A DNA stretch of 63,929 nucleotides. It comes from a virus. The DNA lies in the IMG/VR virus record IMGVR_UViG_3300006923_003098, positions 1 to 63,929 of that record; one strand, 5' to 3'. Every line of letters begins with the position of its first letter. Position 1 is the stretch's first letter. Under the pieces are notes generated by a model that searched no databases, was not told where the DNA came from, and saw only the letters and a program-made list of their open reading frames with translations. Shown one piece after another: positions 25,602 to 35,600 of the stretch. Made by a program: the position numbers and the translations under genes.

Positions 25602-26764
25602 GAGTAATTGTATGTGGAGATACTCATATTGGAGCCGTATTTGGTCTTGGCAGGCCAAATGGGAATGGCGGAAATACCAGGGTAGACGACTATAGTGATA
25701 GTCTTAATTATGTGATCGATCACGCAATCGATACTAAGGCGGATATCTTTATACAGACTGGAGATATATTCGAGCATAGAGATCCAAGTGTTGAGCATAT
25801 GGCTATTGTAGACAAAGCTCTTAAGAGATTGTCGAATGCAAATATTGCAACATTTGTAATAATGGGGAATCATGATTACAAGAGAAATGGAGAAAGTTTT
25901 ACTAGCTCAATAACATCACTGTCATCCTGTGAGTACCCAAATGTAAGAATGCTTTTGGAGCCAGAAGTTGTACAGGTGTGCAATGTTGATAATGAAAAGG
26001 TTAATATCTTATTGCTGCCTTATAGGGATAGGAGGATGTATGCCGGGGCAGATTCGAGAGAGCAATCTGCGGCATATGATGAGTATATAAAGAGCGAGGT
26101 GGGCTCGATAGATAACGAATTTCCAATAATCGCAGTTGGGCATAACTTTTTTTATGAAGGAAGTTATAATGATTATGGTGGTGCAGAATTGATGGTAAAG
26201 CCAGCATCTTTTCGTGGGTGTGATGTTGCTATGATGGGACACTTGCATCAATTCAGAGTGCTTAGAAAAAGGTCTCCGGTATGTATATACACCGGCTCTA
26301 TGGAGCGATCAAACTTTGGGGATGCAGAGGTAGATAAGTATTTTATAGATTACAGCATAAATCGAAAGAAGGCAAAGTTTTATAAGATTCCGGTCAGAGG
26401 GCTTATCGATGCCACAGAGGATTTGTCTGGACTTGATTTCGCAGACATCTTGCCGGGGCTAAACGATGTTATCGACGCTCACGATGTGTCGGAAAAGATA
26501 ATTAGGTTCAAACTAATAGTAGACGAGAAGGTTCTCCCGGCTGTAGACAAATCGTACATACAATCCAGACTGTATGATAATGGAGCATTCCACGTTTCTA
26601 AGGTTATCATAGAGGTAATCTCAAAAAGAGTTGTAAGAGATAACTCTGTCCTTAATCATAAGGATGACTTCTCAATGTTTAAGGCATTTATTGAGTCACA
26701 GGATATTGACGAAGAATATGGAAAGATTCTTTTAGAAGAAACAAAAATAATAATGGGAGAATAA
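25598..26764 (+). CDS. sbcD: SbcD/Mre11-like nuclease subunit (T4 gp47 type)
   Basis: The 388-aa protein starts at ATG 25598 behind GGAGG. It has the calcineurin-like phosphoesterase motifs in order: DTHIG (residue 8), QTGDIFEH (about 54), MGNHDY (about 89), VGHNFF and GHLHQF. With the Rad50-like partner it forms a DNA-end-processing nuclease that removes blocked ends and hairpins and feeds recombination. The two genes overlap by 1 bp (TAATG), the standard arrangement of this pair. Confidence 0.95.
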   Translation: MRVIVCGDTHIGAVFGLGRPNGNGGNTRVDDYSDSLNYVIDHAIDTKADIFIQTGDIFEHRDPSVEHMAIVDKALKRLSNANIATFVIMGNHDYKRNGESFTSSITSLSSCEYPNVRMLLEPEVVQVCNVDNEKVNILLLPYRDRRMYAGADSREQSAAYDEYIKSEVGSIDNEFPIIAVGHNFFYEGSYNDYGGAELMVKPASFRGCDVAMMGHLHQFRVLRKRSPVCIYTGSMERSNFGDAEVDKYFIDYSINRKKAKFYKIPVRGLIDATEDLSGLDFADILPGLNDVIDAHDVSEKIIRFKLIVDEKVLPAVDKSYIQSRLYDNGAFHVSKVIIEVISKRVVRDNSVLNHKDDFSMFKAFIESQDIDEEYGKILLEETKIIMGE

Positions 26765-28869
26765 TGATACCTATTAAGCTAAAAATGGAAAATTTCTTTT
26801 CTCACAAAGATAGTGAAGTAGATTTTACAAAATTTAATTCAGCCCTCTTAATTGGAAATACCGAAGGTGATTACGACAAATCTAACGGATCGGGAAAGAG
26901 CGCTATTTTTGAATCCGTTTTGTGGTGCTTGTTTAACAAGTCTAGAGCCTCAATGATGGACGATATAATCAGGTGGGGAGAGACAACGTGCTCTGTAACA
27001 TTAGAGTTTAAGCACAATTCTCAGATTTATAGAGTTAAGAGAAATAGAAATAGAATGAATTCGACCTCTACTATTGAGTTTTCTTATCTTGATAAGGCTG
27101 GGGATTGGAACGATATATCTTGCTCTACTTCTGGTGATACAAATGCAAAGATAGAATCGATAATTAAGCTTGACTACAAAACCTTTGTAAACTCTATTTA
27201 CTTTAGGCAAAATGATATATCTGAATTCGCAGATGCAGAGCCCTCTAGAAAGAAGGAGATACTTAAATCTATAGTTGATATCTCCAGGTGGGATTCTTAT
27301 GAGAAAAGCGCAAAGAAAGTAGCTAGAGACATAGGTTTGGAATGCAAGGTTTTAAAGAAGTCTATAGAAGATTATGATCAAGTTACAGAAAGGCTTGCCG
27401 GAGTCAGGGTTGAGATAGAGGCTTCAAAGGGCAAGTCTGCTGTAGCTCAGGCTAAGAAGAAGGTCATATCAAAAGAGGCAGAGGAGTTGAGCAAGAAATA
27501 CGTCACAATTAAGAAGTCTCTTGATACCGATACCTATGATCGAGCTGTTGACCATCTCTCGTCATTAAATGACGAGCGCAAAATAGTTCAAGAACAATTG
27601 TCAAAGCAAAATATTTTTGTTCAAAAATATTCTAATGAAAAAGATACTTTAAAAAAGGAACGGGATAGCCTTTTGGCCTCTCTGCTCGGAAAGGAGGAGG
27701 TGATCATACCGGACGGAAAAATAGAGGACGTAAGAGTGCAGCTTACTCACTATAAGTCTCAAAAATCTTCCTCAGAAGAGATGCTTAAAAATTTGCGCGA
27801 TCTGGATATCTCTCCAGATCATTGCTATGTGTGCAGGCAATCGATTGGCAATGCATTATACAAAGAGCTTAAGAATGATTACGAATCTAACGAGGCAGAG
27901 TATAAAGCTGGGCTGAGCGAGTCTAATAAGGAGATCTTAATCTTAGAGGGAGAGATAGATAGCCTATTAAAAATAAAAAAAGAAAACGAGGGCCTTAGGC
28001 TTATTAGGAATAAAGTTGAGGCAGAAGAATATAAAATAAGTTTGGTTGGTGAAAATCTCCAAAAACACACAGAGGCTTTGAGTGGCCTAAAGATAAGGCT
28101 GGAAAATATAGACTTTAAAGTAAATAATAACAAAGAGCTTCTTGAGTCTATTAAAAATGAAGACTTTCAAAGTATTCGTAAAAAATTAAAGGCTTTAAAG
28201 ACAGAGCGTGAAGAGTTGATTGAAAATATCTCTGATGAAGATAAGGAGATGGGAAGGCTTATGGAGAGAGAGTCTTTGCTCGTAGAGCGGGAGACAAAGA
28301 TGCTTAAGGATAAAAAAAGCATATCTGAAAAGATGAAACGAGCCTCTCTTTTTGAAAAGCTATCAAAGATGTTCGGAAAGAATGGAATCCAGGCGATACT
28401 TCTTGATACGGTAATAGAGGACCTGGAGAAGACTGCAAATTCTATTCTTGCATCTATATGCAATGAACCTGCCGTTATAGTCCTTGAGACACAACGGCTC
28501 GGTGCAGATGGGTCCTCGGTGATTGAAACTCTGGATCTTAAAGTTCGTAAAGACGGACATTTGCAGAACTTTAAGTCGCTTAGTGGAGGGGAGCAGTTCA
28601 GGATATCTTTGGCGCTAAGGATTGCCTTAAGCGACATGTCTAGCCGCTACGGAGGTTCAAGCTTAGAGTTTCTTCTATTAGATGAAGTAAATTCGCCACT
28701 GGACAGATATGGCGTAGAGACTTTGTTTGTGAGCGTTATAAGATCTCTTGAGGATAAATATAAGATACTAGTTATAACTCACGACGAATCTTTGAAGGAA
28801 AAGTTTGATAATGTAATTAATATAACAAAGGTTAATGGAGAAAGTGAGCTGGAGTTTACTACCAGATAG
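26764..28869 (+). CDS. sbcC: SbcC/Rad50-like ATPase subunit (T4 gp46 type)
   Basis: The 701-aa protein starts at ATG 26764. It has an N-terminal ABC-type Walker A (KSNGSGKSAIFE, about residue 40), a Q-loop (YFRQNDISEF), two long coiled-coil arms (about 170-350 and 380-530), a zinc hook with CYVC (about residue 355), then the signature SLSGGEQFRISLALR, Walker B (LEFLLLDEVNSPLD) and the ITHDE switch. It is shorter than bacterial SbcC and similar to phage gp46. It powers the Mre11-like subunit upstream. Confidence 0.96.
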   Translation: MIPIKLKMENFFSHKDSEVDFTKFNSALLIGNTEGDYDKSNGSGKSAIFESVLWCLFNKSRASMMDDIIRWGETTCSVTLEFKHNSQIYRVKRNRNRMNSTSTIEFSYLDKAGDWNDISCSTSGDTNAKIESIIKLDYKTFVNSIYFRQNDISEFADAEPSRKKEILKSIVDISRWDSYEKSAKKVARDIGLECKVLKKSIEDYDQVTERLAGVRVEIEASKGKSAVAQAKKKVISKEAEELSKKYVTIKKSLDTDTYDRAVDHLSSLNDERKIVQEQLSKQNIFVQKYSNEKDTLKKERDSLLASLLGKEEVIIPDGKIEDVRVQLTHYKSQKSSSEEMLKNLRDLDISPDHCYVCRQSIGNALYKELKNDYESNEAEYKAGLSESNKEILILEGEIDSLLKIKKENEGLRLIRNKVEAEEYKISLVGENLQKHTEALSGLKIRLENIDFKVNNNKELLESIKNEDFQSIRKKLKALKTEREELIENISDEDKEMGRLMERESLLVERETKMLKDKKSISEKMKRASLFEKLSKMFGKNGIQAILLDTVIEDLEKTANSILASICNEPAVIVLETQRLGADGSSVIETLDLKVRKDGHLQNFKSLSGGEQFRISLALRIALSDMSSRYGGSSLEFLLLDEVNSPLDRYGVETLFVSVIRSLEDKYKILVITHDESLKEKFDNVINITKVNGESELEFTTR

Positions 28870-28905
28870 TATGCTAATTTTATCACATATTCTGCGAGGT
28901 AACTT

Positions 28906-29781
28906 ATGATTGTTTTAACTTTAGAAGAGAGTGTAGAAGAATATATTTCTGGCGTGCCAGCGTATGTAGAGTTTTCTACAAGCAAACCAGCTACGGTTTT
29001 TTACACTTTAGATGGCACAACTCCTGATGCAAGCTCTTTGATAGCTGTGGGTCGAGTTTATCTGCCAACAGACGGGGGGTCAGTGTCGCTCAAGGCTATG
29101 GCTATATCTTCGGAAGATTCTTCTGCAATTTTAGAAGAGGAATACAGCACAGACTCTACAGATTTATCTGGCCCAAGACACATTGGCGACGAAGGCATTA
29201 TAATTTTGCCATACGGAGAAGATGCCGTTGAAACGTTATCTGTTGATTCAGATGGAGGTCCCTCACAGACATCTGCTATCTCGTTTGAAGATTTGGACAT
29301 AAAGGCATCTTCTGTTGATTCAGATGGAGTTCAGACTGAGGGCGGGAAAACCTCTGTATCTTTTATAAACTTTCCTTCGGTTTTATCATCAGATGATAGC
29401 TTTTCAGTCTCTTACGTGAATGACAATGCGGAGTTCGATCCGAAGGCAAAGTTTATTATAATGGACGGCTCCACTGATGAGTTAGCGGAAAATCAAGTTG
29501 TCAAAATTGTAAACCGTACTTATAGTACATTTGGACCGACGACAAAGTTTTATGATGAGAGGTTAGGGGAAAAGGAGCCGATTGTAACTGGGAACTATGT
29601 AAATAGTTTTTATAATCAGAAAACAGGAATTTATGTATCTTACTACTGGGAGAGTCTTGAATCAAGGTGGATAAAGTCTATTCAAAGAGTTGAAAGGACA
29701 AAGGTAAAGGGCTCGAATAAAGCTTCGAATTCCTTTGTATATAGGTGGGTTCAAGATAGGTCGTTAAGCCAGATTTTTTAG
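28906..29781 (+). CDS. Putative virion protein with chitobiase-like beta domain
   Basis: The 291-aa protein starts at ATG 28906 behind GAGG. Residues of about 15-60 contain FYTLDGTTPD, the motif of the chitobiase/beta-hexosaminidase C-terminal domain, which is common in phage surface and tail proteins. The middle is Ser/Asp-rich with a repeated VDSDG unit (residues about 112 and 137), and the C-terminal 90 residues are aromatic-rich. It is probably structural even though it lies within recombination genes. No enzyme motif is seen. Confidence 0.65.
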   Translation: MIVLTLEESVEEYISGVPAYVEFSTSKPATVFYTLDGTTPDASSLIAVGRVYLPTDGGSVSLKAMAISSEDSSAILEEEYSTDSTDLSGPRHIGDEGIIILPYGEDAVETLSVDSDGGPSQTSAISFEDLDIKASSVDSDGVQTEGGKTSVSFINFPSVLSSDDSFSVSYVNDNAEFDPKAKFIIMDGSTDELAENQVVKIVNRTYSTFGPTTKFYDERLGEKEPIVTGNYVNSFYNQKTGIYVSYYWESLESRWIKSIQRVERTKVKGSNKASNSFVYRWVQDRSLSQIF

Positions 29782-29798
29782 AAAATTTAGGAGTTGTT

Positions 29799-30563
29799 TT
29801 GTTAAAGTTATCAGTATCGTCAATGGACACCTATACAAAGTGCCCAAAGAAATATCATTATAGATATATTGAAAAGCCAGATGTTCCGCAGGCAAAGTGG
29901 GGATTCACAGAGTTTGGATCATGTGCCCATCTGATCTTAGAGCTATTTCACAAGGAGGTAAAGGAGAGTAATACAGACCCAAGTCAGTATTCTATTTTGC
30001 TAAAAGAATGCTTTAAGAAGGGGGTGAAAGAGTTTGATCTATCCATACTAGAGGAGCCAGTCTGGATGCCTAACGGCGACCAATCTGGCTTAATTGCGTT
30101 AAGAGAAATAATGCAAACTTACCTAGACAAGGTGAGGTCGGAAGGCTTGCCGGACGTAATAGGTATAGAGATGCCTTTTAATTTCAAGATAAATGATGAC
30201 ACAACCGTAAGAGGATTTATTGACAGGGTGGACAGAGTTGGGCCTGGGGAATATCGAGTACTCGACTATAAGACCAGTAAGAATATGAAGTATTTAACTG
30301 GATTTCAACTTCTGGTATATGCGGAGGCTTTAAGAAGAAGGTTCAAGGATGTAGAGGTTGTTCATGGATCTTATTTAATGTTGAAGCATAATTGCTCGAC
30401 CAAAGATTACACATTTACTCTGGATGACCTTGGGGCGTGTAGAAAAACAATTCTAAAAAAGGCCGGCTATATAGATACAGATTCTACCTGGGTTAAAAAG
30501 CCTTCTATATTATGTCGGTGGTGTGATTACAGGGCTATATGTCAAGATGCATGGGCCGAATAG
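29799..30563 (+). CDS. PD-(D/E)XK nuclease, RecB/Cas4-like
   Basis: The 254-aa protein starts at TTG 29799, with TAGGAG upstream. It begins LSVSSMDTYTKCPKKYHYRY, the first Fe-S Cys and helix of Cas4/AddB-type nucleases, has FGSCAHLILE, then the nuclease core with RGFIDRVDR and YRVLDYKTSK (the D...DYKT active site), GFQLLVYAEA (Q-x3-Y), and ends with the Cys triplet CRWCDYRAIC. The pattern predicts a 4Fe-4S cluster and exonuclease activity on DNA ends. With the Mre11/Rad50-like pair just upstream it would process ends for recombination. Confidence 0.92.
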   Translation: MLKLSVSSMDTYTKCPKKYHYRYIEKPDVPQAKWGFTEFGSCAHLILELFHKEVKESNTDPSQYSILLKECFKKGVKEFDLSILEEPVWMPNGDQSGLIALREIMQTYLDKVRSEGLPDVIGIEMPFNFKINDDTTVRGFIDRVDRVGPGEYRVLDYKTSKNMKYLTGFQLLVYAEALRRRFKDVEVVHGSYLMLKHNCSTKDYTFTLDDLGACRKTILKKAGYIDTDSTWVKKPSILCRWCDYRAICQDAWAE

Positions 30564-30571
30564 GGGGGCAT

Positions 30572-31342
30572 ATGAAAAAAGAATTTGAAGGCATTGTTAA
30601 AATGTATGAAGAGGAGGTGTGGATAAACACTCGTACAAAAGAGGGGTATGCACGTGTGCTCGAAAGGATTGATCCTCTTTTGTGCAAATGGGCATCAAAG
30701 ACATATATGTCAGGATATACTTTTGAGGATATAAAGCAAGAGCTATCTTTGATTATAATTGAAGGAGTTAATGCATATGACCCTAGTAAAAAAGTAAAAT
30801 TAAGTACATTTTTACATACGCACTTAAGAAATAAGTTGGTCTCAAAGCTCAAGAGTGTAAACAAATTATCTAATGATGCCTATGGTCTTTCAGAGAAGGG
30901 GAAGGTAGAGATGTGCTCCTGCGGAGGAGTGATTGCCAAGGGGAAGTCTTGTTATACATGCAATGTTTGCGGGGCTCAACATAAGCAGGTATATCGCAGA
31001 TCAAGAGAGGAGCTTATTTTTAGCGCAATGCCAAAGACAGATCCTGGGAGTGGAGAGGAATATGGGGAGTTTCAAAACTCTCTGTCTAATTCAGACAGTC
31101 TTTACTCGGGCGGCACATCATCATATGACGATGTTGAGTTAGAAATGGCGATAAATAAATTGTCAAAAACAATTGACGAGAAAACATTCTTAATATTAAA
31201 GATGGTTTGCTTGGAGGGATATTCTATAAAAGATGCTGCAAACGAAGTTGGCCTTACGGGATGGGCTGCCAGCATGAGGCTTAAGAAATTAAGTCGTTAT
31301 AAGATAATAAACGATCTATTATCTGAATATCTTGATAAATAA
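30572..31342 (+). CDS. RNA polymerase sigma factor with zinc-ribbon insert
   Basis: The 256-aa protein starts best at ATG 30572, just after AGGGGGG. Residues 40-95 resemble sigma-70 region 2 (YTFEDIKQE, NAYDPSKKVKLSTFLHTHLRNKL). Region 4 is near the C-terminus (about 205-245): EKTFLILKMVCLEGYS then KDAANEVGLTGWAASMRLKKL, a helix-turn-helix. Between them lies CSCGG ... CYTCNVCG (about residues 112-132), a probable zinc ribbon not found in ordinary sigma factors. It probably directs host RNA polymerase to phage middle or late promoters. It starts 8 bp after the nuclease gene and its stop overlaps the next ATG. Confidence 0.85.
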   Translation: MKKEFEGIVKMYEEEVWINTRTKEGYARVLERIDPLLCKWASKTYMSGYTFEDIKQELSLIIIEGVNAYDPSKKVKLSTFLHTHLRNKLVSKLKSVNKLSNDAYGLSEKGKVEMCSCGGVIAKGKSCYTCNVCGAQHKQVYRRSREELIFSAMPKTDPGSGEEYGEFQNSLSNSDSLYSGGTSSYDDVELEMAINKLSKTIDEKTFLILKMVCLEGYSIKDAANEVGLTGWAASMRLKKLSRYKIINDLLSEYLDK

Positions 31343-32688
31343 TGAAGAAAGAATTATTAAAATATATAGATGAAGAGAAATCTATATCTAAATATAAAAT
31401 AACTCTATTAAGAAAAGGGCCAGAGAAGCCTTATAAGACAAGACTTCTTTCGATTGAGTCGGATTTTATTTCATATCCATTTCACAAGATTAAAGCCGAA
31501 AACATTAATGAATTAAAAGATGCTTTAAATCTATTTCGCCTAGATAGGGCGGAATTTAATAAAGCCTATTCATCTGAGAGTTTGGATAAAACGAGGGTAA
31601 TATCAGCGAGTCAATTAGATAACCTGCGAGATAAAATCGCTTTTTATGAAAAGCTACATAAGACCTTGTTGGAAAAAACTCTTCAAGAAGTTAATATTAT
31701 TCAAAATGAATATATAAAATCAAAGGTAAGCAAAGAGCTTAGATCAGAGGGTGTTGACAGCTTGCTGGAAGCAGAGGGGGCCGCCATATCTAAGGAGCGA
31801 GCCAGAATACAAATTTTAATTTATGCTTTGGGCAGGTATATATATCACGAAGTGCAGTCTGCAAAAGATATATTAGATTCTAACAAAGAAATATCCGCCA
31901 CCATATATGACTCAGCAAGATATAAGCTTAACTCTATTCTTGAAAATATAAAGTTTAATATTTTTAAATATTATAATGATGGAATAAAAGAGGTTCCGTT
32001 ATTGATAAATGGGACTCTGGGCCATAATAACTTTGTACACTCAGTATATCCGTTGGTTAATTTGATAAATAAACACTCTAATTCTTATAAGATAGAAAGA
32101 GTTCTACCTATAGATATGTCATTTTTTAAAGAATCTGGAAGGCCAATTAGAAAGCGCTTTGTAGAGAGGGGGTTTTCGATTATCACCCCAATTAATAGGG
32201 TTGGGAATGAGGCTATAAGCTTATTGCACATAGAGTTATGGAGTGAGTCGGGAACTCTGCTGACTCCAATCGTTGAAAAAAGTTTTTATAATTATAATAA
32301 AAATAAAGAATATTATAAGGCAATATCAACCAAGCCCATATGGAGTATGAATAATCATATAGATAATCCATTTCTTTTAAGAGAGGTTTTGGCACTATTA
32401 TCCTTAGATAAAGAGCCTCTCGTCGGGTCAATAGACTTTTCCGATAAGGCCTTGACGGAAAGGATAAACAAAACATCAAATGGAGAGATTATTATATGTT
32501 CAAAATTTAGTAAAATATTAGTTGCAGCAACTAGATCGGAATCAGACCACATTAAGCAGGCATGTTCTTGGGTAGACTTACTAATAAAACAAATAAAGAA
32601 TGATTATAAAACTCTTTTTAATCCTCTGGCGAGCCGGGGGATGAGTGCCGCAGATAGGGTAGTCCGAGTAACAGGCTTTGGAGAATAG
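31342..32688 (+). CDS. Unknown 448-aa protein
   Basis: The gene starts at ATG 31342 inside the previous TAA (TAATG), with no clear Shine-Dalgarno, so translation is probably coupled to the sigma gene. The first half is helical and Lys/Glu-rich (coiled-coil potential about 90-190); the second half mixes strands and helices. No catalytic motif or family is recognised. It is followed after 9 bp by the giant 2205-aa gene, and the two may form one complex. Confidence 0.75.
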   Translation: MKKELLKYIDEEKSISKYKITLLRKGPEKPYKTRLLSIESDFISYPFHKIKAENINELKDALNLFRLDRAEFNKAYSSESLDKTRVISASQLDNLRDKIAFYEKLHKTLLEKTLQEVNIIQNEYIKSKVSKELRSEGVDSLLEAEGAAISKERARIQILIYALGRYIYHEVQSAKDILDSNKEISATIYDSARYKLNSILENIKFNIFKYYNDGIKEVPLLINGTLGHNNFVHSVYPLVNLINKHSNSYKIERVLPIDMSFFKESGRPIRKRFVERGFSIITPINRVGNEAISLLHIELWSESGTLLTPIVEKSFYNYNKNKEYYKAISTKPIWSMNNHIDNPFLLREVLALLSLDKEPLVGSIDFSDKALTERINKTSNGEIIICSKFSKILVAATRSESDHIKQACSWVDLLIKQIKNDYKTLFNPLASRGMSAADRVVRVTGFGE

Positions 32689-32697
32689 AGGGAAGAC

Positions 32698-35600
32698 ATG
32701 AGCGTTAATGTAATTAGGAAGGTTAATGATATAAAGGCTGCGCTTAAAACGAGCCACGGTATAGATGGCGAGGCTAATGAGCAGGATTTTAAGATTGCCT
32801 TAGAAGATTATCACGGACATCTGAAGAGCAATGTAGACATCTTGAATAGCTTGTTAAGCCATCAGGAGCCTGATGAAGAACAAGAGGAGGGGTTTGTCCC
32901 AGAGGAGGCCGGGGTTGATCGTGATCTTACTTATGGCGGACGGTCAGACACCGATTATGATCCTGAAAGTGGCTGGTTTGAAGACTCCCGACCAGATGAA
33001 ATTCAAGGCGAATCCTTTATGCCAGGCGAGGAAAGGGTAAGGGAAGAGGTTGATGTTACGGCAGCTTTGTCCAAGGGGCTTATTGACGGGGGCATTAACG
33101 GATTAGAGGTCAGCCTTGGGTCCATGATGAATTCGGCGGCTGGTTATAATGCATATCAGGCATATGATAAAAATAAAAATCTTATGTTAGCCATTGAGTT
33201 TTTTATAAAAGAATATGGACTGCCAGCTTTTCTGAGGGATTCTTGGGACATAATTAATGATGCCTGGGAAAATATCGAATTAGAAGAAGAGCTTGCCCCA
33301 AAGGATGAGGTTCCAGACACAGGTCGCCTTGAATGGGAGAGCCTTGAGCCGATACGTGAAATAACTAGAAAGCAATATATGCACCTATATGACGCAACTC
33401 CTACTAAAAATATATATCTTAATGTTGCTATTGATACAAAGTTTTATAGGCAAGAAGATTCTCCAGAGACTTATGAGGCAAGGCTAAACGGTGCAATAGA
33501 AAGCGCGGAAGAAAATTCCGTTACAGCTTTGAATTTTTATGATATTTTTTCTGAACTAGGCGATGATGCAGCTGGCTATATGATAGAGGATGTCAATGGC
33601 AAGCCTCATGCTGTCATGTCAATCGGAAAGATACAGGCAATTCGTCAGGCCATACTTAATAGGCTGGCCCAGATAAGAGAAAGATCACAAGACGCTAAGA
33701 AGGATTTGAATTCTGCTTCTTTAGTTTTTTCGGAGGATGGATTTACTATTTCGGCAAAGAGGTTGGTCGAAACGGCTGAAATAAAAAGACAGATAATTTC
33801 AGATCAATTAGACGACCTTGTCTCTGCTATAAAAAAGAGAGACGAGTATATTTCTCATGAGTTATATGAGATGGGTAGATCGGGGGAGGTTAATACAGGG
33901 GACCTTCTAAGAACTCAGGCATTTTCTGTTTCCAAAATAATAAGAGACAGTAGGTCTGAGGTTTTTAAGCTGCTGTTAGAGGTGGTCAACCAAATTGTTT
34001 TCATAGACCTAGAGGCTCAAGTATATCATCTAAAGGGTGGAGATAAAAATGCGTCAAAGGTTAAGTTTAGAGAGAGCTGGACCACATATGAAGAGCCGTT
34101 TGAAGAAAAGATTCAAGCTGAAATAAAAAGAAAAATTCGTAATTTCTTCACGAGACAGTCGAGAGCCGCTTGGGTATCTAAATCATTTTGTAGATATATG
34201 ACAAGCCAAATATCAAGAGATAAAATCAGAGAAGGAGTTGTTAATGTTGTTTCGGAAAGAGTAACTACTAGCTGGAATTATGCAGATTGCTCTGTTTGTG
34301 GAAAGAGTATTTACACAAGAAAGAGTAAAGAGTCATATGGGCAGAGCAGAAAGTCTGGATCTATTAGTCCAGAGGCATATTCGGAATATAAAACTCAAAT
34401 GTATAGCCTAGTAAGGCATGCAGATGGGCAATTAATAACTACAGATATGCTGCAGCAAGTAGACGAGGACGGAAACCACATCAGGTTTGAGCCGCCGCCA
34501 ACTCTCGCGCAAGTGGGGGCGGGTTCAAAGACTTGGGCGGAGATAGGGCAGATGGTTTCGTCTGGCTCTAGAGATGTACATGCCGAGGGTGTCCGGAGGC
34601 AGGCTTGGGCCCTAAAGACGATGGGAGCCGCGAGAATCCCTGGTGGCGAGGTGCAGATTTCAGACAAAAGATTTAGATGCCCTTATTCAAATGCAAGTGA
34701 TAGACCGCCAGAACTAAGGGCAGACAAGCTGTCTGTTAAAGACCAGACCTGTGGTTTGGATATAGATTTATCTCCAATTTTTGATTCTTCCGCAGGAGTT
34801 CCGTCAGCATGGGAGTTGCAGACTGCAGGCGGTTCAGCTGGTGACATCGAGGGTCATTTAGACCAAGCGGTAGAAGAGGGGCTCATAACAACGGAGGTCG
34901 CGCAAGATATTTTGTCCGAGCTAGAGAAAAGAAGGGCTGGAGGATGGAAGTTCTCTAACAAATACTTCAATTGTCCCACCAGGATATTGGGGGAAGAAGG
35001 TGGTACGATAAGTGATCATGAAGAATTATTAAATCAGTTTTCGTTTATTGCAAGCCCAATATCTGGCCCAATATCTGCGGATAAATTAGCCCTTATAGAG
35101 GCTGGCGACAAAAGTATAGTCATAGATCATGACTCATCACAATTGCATCCGCCCAGTGATGGTCTTGGCGGGTATTCTCTTCCAGAAGAAGGGACCTTGT
35201 CATATCTTGTCTGCGGAGCCCATGTAAGTCTGTCATCCTTCGACAGGAGCTTATTTTCGGAATTATTAAAATCTATTGTGTCAGAGTCTATGGATAATAT
35301 GAAGGACTTTATTGAGGCCTTGATATCTATGGGAGTGGAGGTTAGCGACATTATTCCCTTCCTTTCCAATGCCTCAAGTCCAGAGGCGGCAATTGATGAA
35401 TTAGAGTCTGCTGGTCGTCTAGACAAGCTTTCAGGTTTACTTTCCCTAGCTATGGCTAGTCCGGTAGATTTGGATAAAAAGGTCAGACATACAGGCAAGA
35501 GCCGTATGGAAATATTGCAAGATTTAGTTTTAGTGTGCAGACATGGCCACAAATTCTCCGTTAAGGATTCCCTTTACTTTGGAAGAACACATACTGGAAT

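Noticed and set aside
28167-28637. 156-codon minus-strand frame opposite the Rad50-like gene
   Set aside because: Ser/Leu-rich shadow of a coiled-coil region; no start signal or family.
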